The translations under genes and the position numbers were made by a program. From Alteromonadaceae bacterium XY-R5 (lineage in GTDB: Bacteria; Pseudomonadota; Gammaproteobacteria; Enterobacterales; Alteromonadaceae): a stretch of DNA of 64,000 nt. Positions 62,984-64,000 of the stretch are shown piece by piece. The notes under the pieces were generated by a model that did not search any database, was not told where the DNA came from, and was given only the letters and a program-made list of their open reading frames with translations. The stretch is from assembly GCA_001660395.1 (NCBI GenBank), contig LXWE01000002.1, forward strand, positions 124,001-188,000. Reading direction: 5' to 3'. Each line of letters begins with the position of its first letter. Positions within the stretch are counted from its first letter, which is position 1.

Positions 62984-64000
62984 ATGTTTGAGAATCTTAC
63001 CGAACGACTCGGCAAAACCCTGAAGGACATAACCGGTCGCGGTCGTCTGACCGAAGATAATATTAAGGATACCTTGCGTGAAGTGCGCATGGCATTGCTG
63101 GAAGCTGATGTCGCCCTGCCGGTAGTGAAAGAGTTCATTAATCAGGTAAAAGAGCGAGCGGTAGGCACAGAAGTTACTAAAAGCCTGAATCCAGGACAGG
63201 TATTCATCAAGATTGTTCGCGACCAACTGGTTGAAGTGATGGGGCAGGCTAACGAAAAGTTAGATTTAGCTGCCCAGCCACCGGCAGTCGTATTGATGGC
63301 CGGTCTTCAGGGGGCGGGTAAAACGACCAGTGTTGGTAAGTTGTCGCGTTTTCTAAAAGAGCGTGAGAAGAAGAAGGTGCTGGTCGTCAGTGCCGACGTT
63401 TACCGCCCTGCTGCGATTAAACAGCTGGAAACCCTGGCGTCAGAGGTAGGTGTTGAGTTTTTCCCTTCAACTGTCGACCAAAAGCCGCAAGACATTGCCC
63501 GAAATGCATTGGACTATGCACGTAAGCATTTCTTTGACGTTCTGATTGTCGATACCGCCGGTCGTTTGCACGTTGATGCAGACATGATGACTGAGATTAA
63601 AGAATTACATCAATTCATCAAACCTATTGAGACCCTGTTCGTGGTAGATGCCATGACCGGGCAAGATGCCGCAAATACCGCAAAAGCGTTTAATGAAGCC
63701 CTGCCGCTTACGGGTGTGGTACTGACCAAAGCAGACGGTGATGCTCGCGGCGGTGCGGCCTTGTCGGTTCGCAACATTACCGGGAAGCCAATCAAATTCC
63801 TGGGTATGGGGGAGAAGCTTGATGCACTAGAGCCATTCCATCCGGATCGTGTGGCATCGCGTATTCTTGGTATGGGTGACGTGCTGTCGCTGATTGAAGA
63901 AGTCGAACGTAAAGTTGACAAAGAAAAAGCGCAGAAGCTGGCGAAGAAAGTACAAAAAGGCCAGGGATTTGACCTGCAGGATTTCAAAGAACAGCTGGAG
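62984..64000 (+). CDS. ffh: Signal recognition particle GTPase Ffh (cut by window edge)
   Basis: Ffh binds hydrophobic signal sequences on ribosomes and targets them to the membrane through FtsY. The first 339 codons are present and the frame remains open at 64000. The missing part is the C-terminal M domain that binds 4.5S RNA. The N domain starts MFENLTERLGKTLKDITG. The G domain shows G1 GLQGAGKTTS, DVYRPAAIKQL, G3 DTAGR, G4 TKADGDARGGAAL and GMGEKLDALEPFHPDR. It lies beside ypjD/corB in divergent orientation, the standard gammaproteobacterial arrangement. Confidence 0.98.
   Translation, partial: MFENLTERLGKTLKDITGRGRLTEDNIKDTLREVRMALLEADVALPVVKEFINQVKERAVGTEVTKSLNPGQVFIKIVRDQLVEVMGQANEKLDLAAQPPAVVLMAGLQGAGKTTSVGKLSRFLKEREKKKVLVVSADVYRPAAIKQLETLASEVGVEFFPSTVDQKPQDIARNALDYARKHFFDVLIVDTAGRLHVDADMMTEIKELHQFIKPIETLFVVDAMTGQDAANTAKAFNEALPLTGVVLTKADGDARGGAALSVRNITGKPIKFLGMGEKLDALEPFHPDRVASRILGMGDVLSLIEEVERKVDKEKAQKLAKKVQKGQGFDLQDFKEQLE

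Noticed and set aside
62851-63226. Minus-strand frames over the ffh start
   Set aside because: They are shadows of ffh, whose motifs are unmistakable in the plus-strand frame that runs off the edge.

Overview
The window looks like a chromosomal segment of a marine or aquatic gammaproteobacterium of the order Alteromonadales (Alteromonadaceae-like). The reasons are the gene content and order: grpE-dnaK-dnaJ, initiator tRNA-rimP-nusA-infB-rbfA-truB-rpsO, metG divergent from apbC/mrp and dcd, and corB/ypjD next to ffh. There are also three large TonB-dependent receptors, a DUF3450/TtpC/ExbB/ExbD/TonB/TPR energising operon, and many multidomain signalling proteins. I see no insertion sequence, prophage, CRISPR array or rRNA. 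The genus is an inference.

Layout. 1-6.2 kb: a gene tail, a TonB-dependent receptor (TBDR), a carbonic anhydrase/SulP pair and a small PEP-CTERM-like exported protein. 6.2-11 kb: a secreted subtilisin-like protease and a large lipoprotein with a caspase/gingipain-like His-Cys core. 11.2-15.3 kb: the heat-shock chaperone genes with a textbook sigma-32 promoter. 15.3-26.1 kb: the most interesting block. It holds a 3-hydroxybutyrate dehydrogenase-like SDR, a cytoplasmic HSL-type esterase, an MFS carrier, a CrbS-like SLC5-STAC-PAS-histidine kinase-receiver, a LuxR-type response regulator, a TBDR and a secreted PHB-depolymerase-family esterase. Four intergenic regions of this block carry versions of one 12-bp palindrome (GTACYTTAGTAC type). 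I read the block as a candidate poly-/oligo-3-hydroxybutyrate utilisation locus under one dedicated two-component system.

26.2-29 kb: pterin dehydratase and a hybrid sensor protein whose ATPase domain lacks its G boxes. 29-35.9 kb: the translation/transcription operon, with no pnp after rpsO. 35.9-40.1 kb: metG, apbC, dcd and tRNA-Pro. 40.3-49.7 kb: an amino-acid exporter, a TBDR with a long structured leader, and a complete TonB energising operon. 49.7-56.8 kb: tmcA, an unlisted 46-codon gene behind a sigma-54-like promoter, and a 1497-residue propeller-PAS-GGDEF-EAL protein. 57-64 kb: an M16 peptidase, sixA, a 60-residue protein, corB, ypjD and the start of ffh, which runs off the right edge.

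How the genes work together. Outer-membrane uptake is a recurring theme: three TBDRs plus the TonB motor. It is paired with secreted hydrolases and elaborate sensing (two-component, c-di-GMP). The rest is conserved housekeeping whose order fits related genomes. All functions come from reading the translated sequence and motifs. No database search was run.
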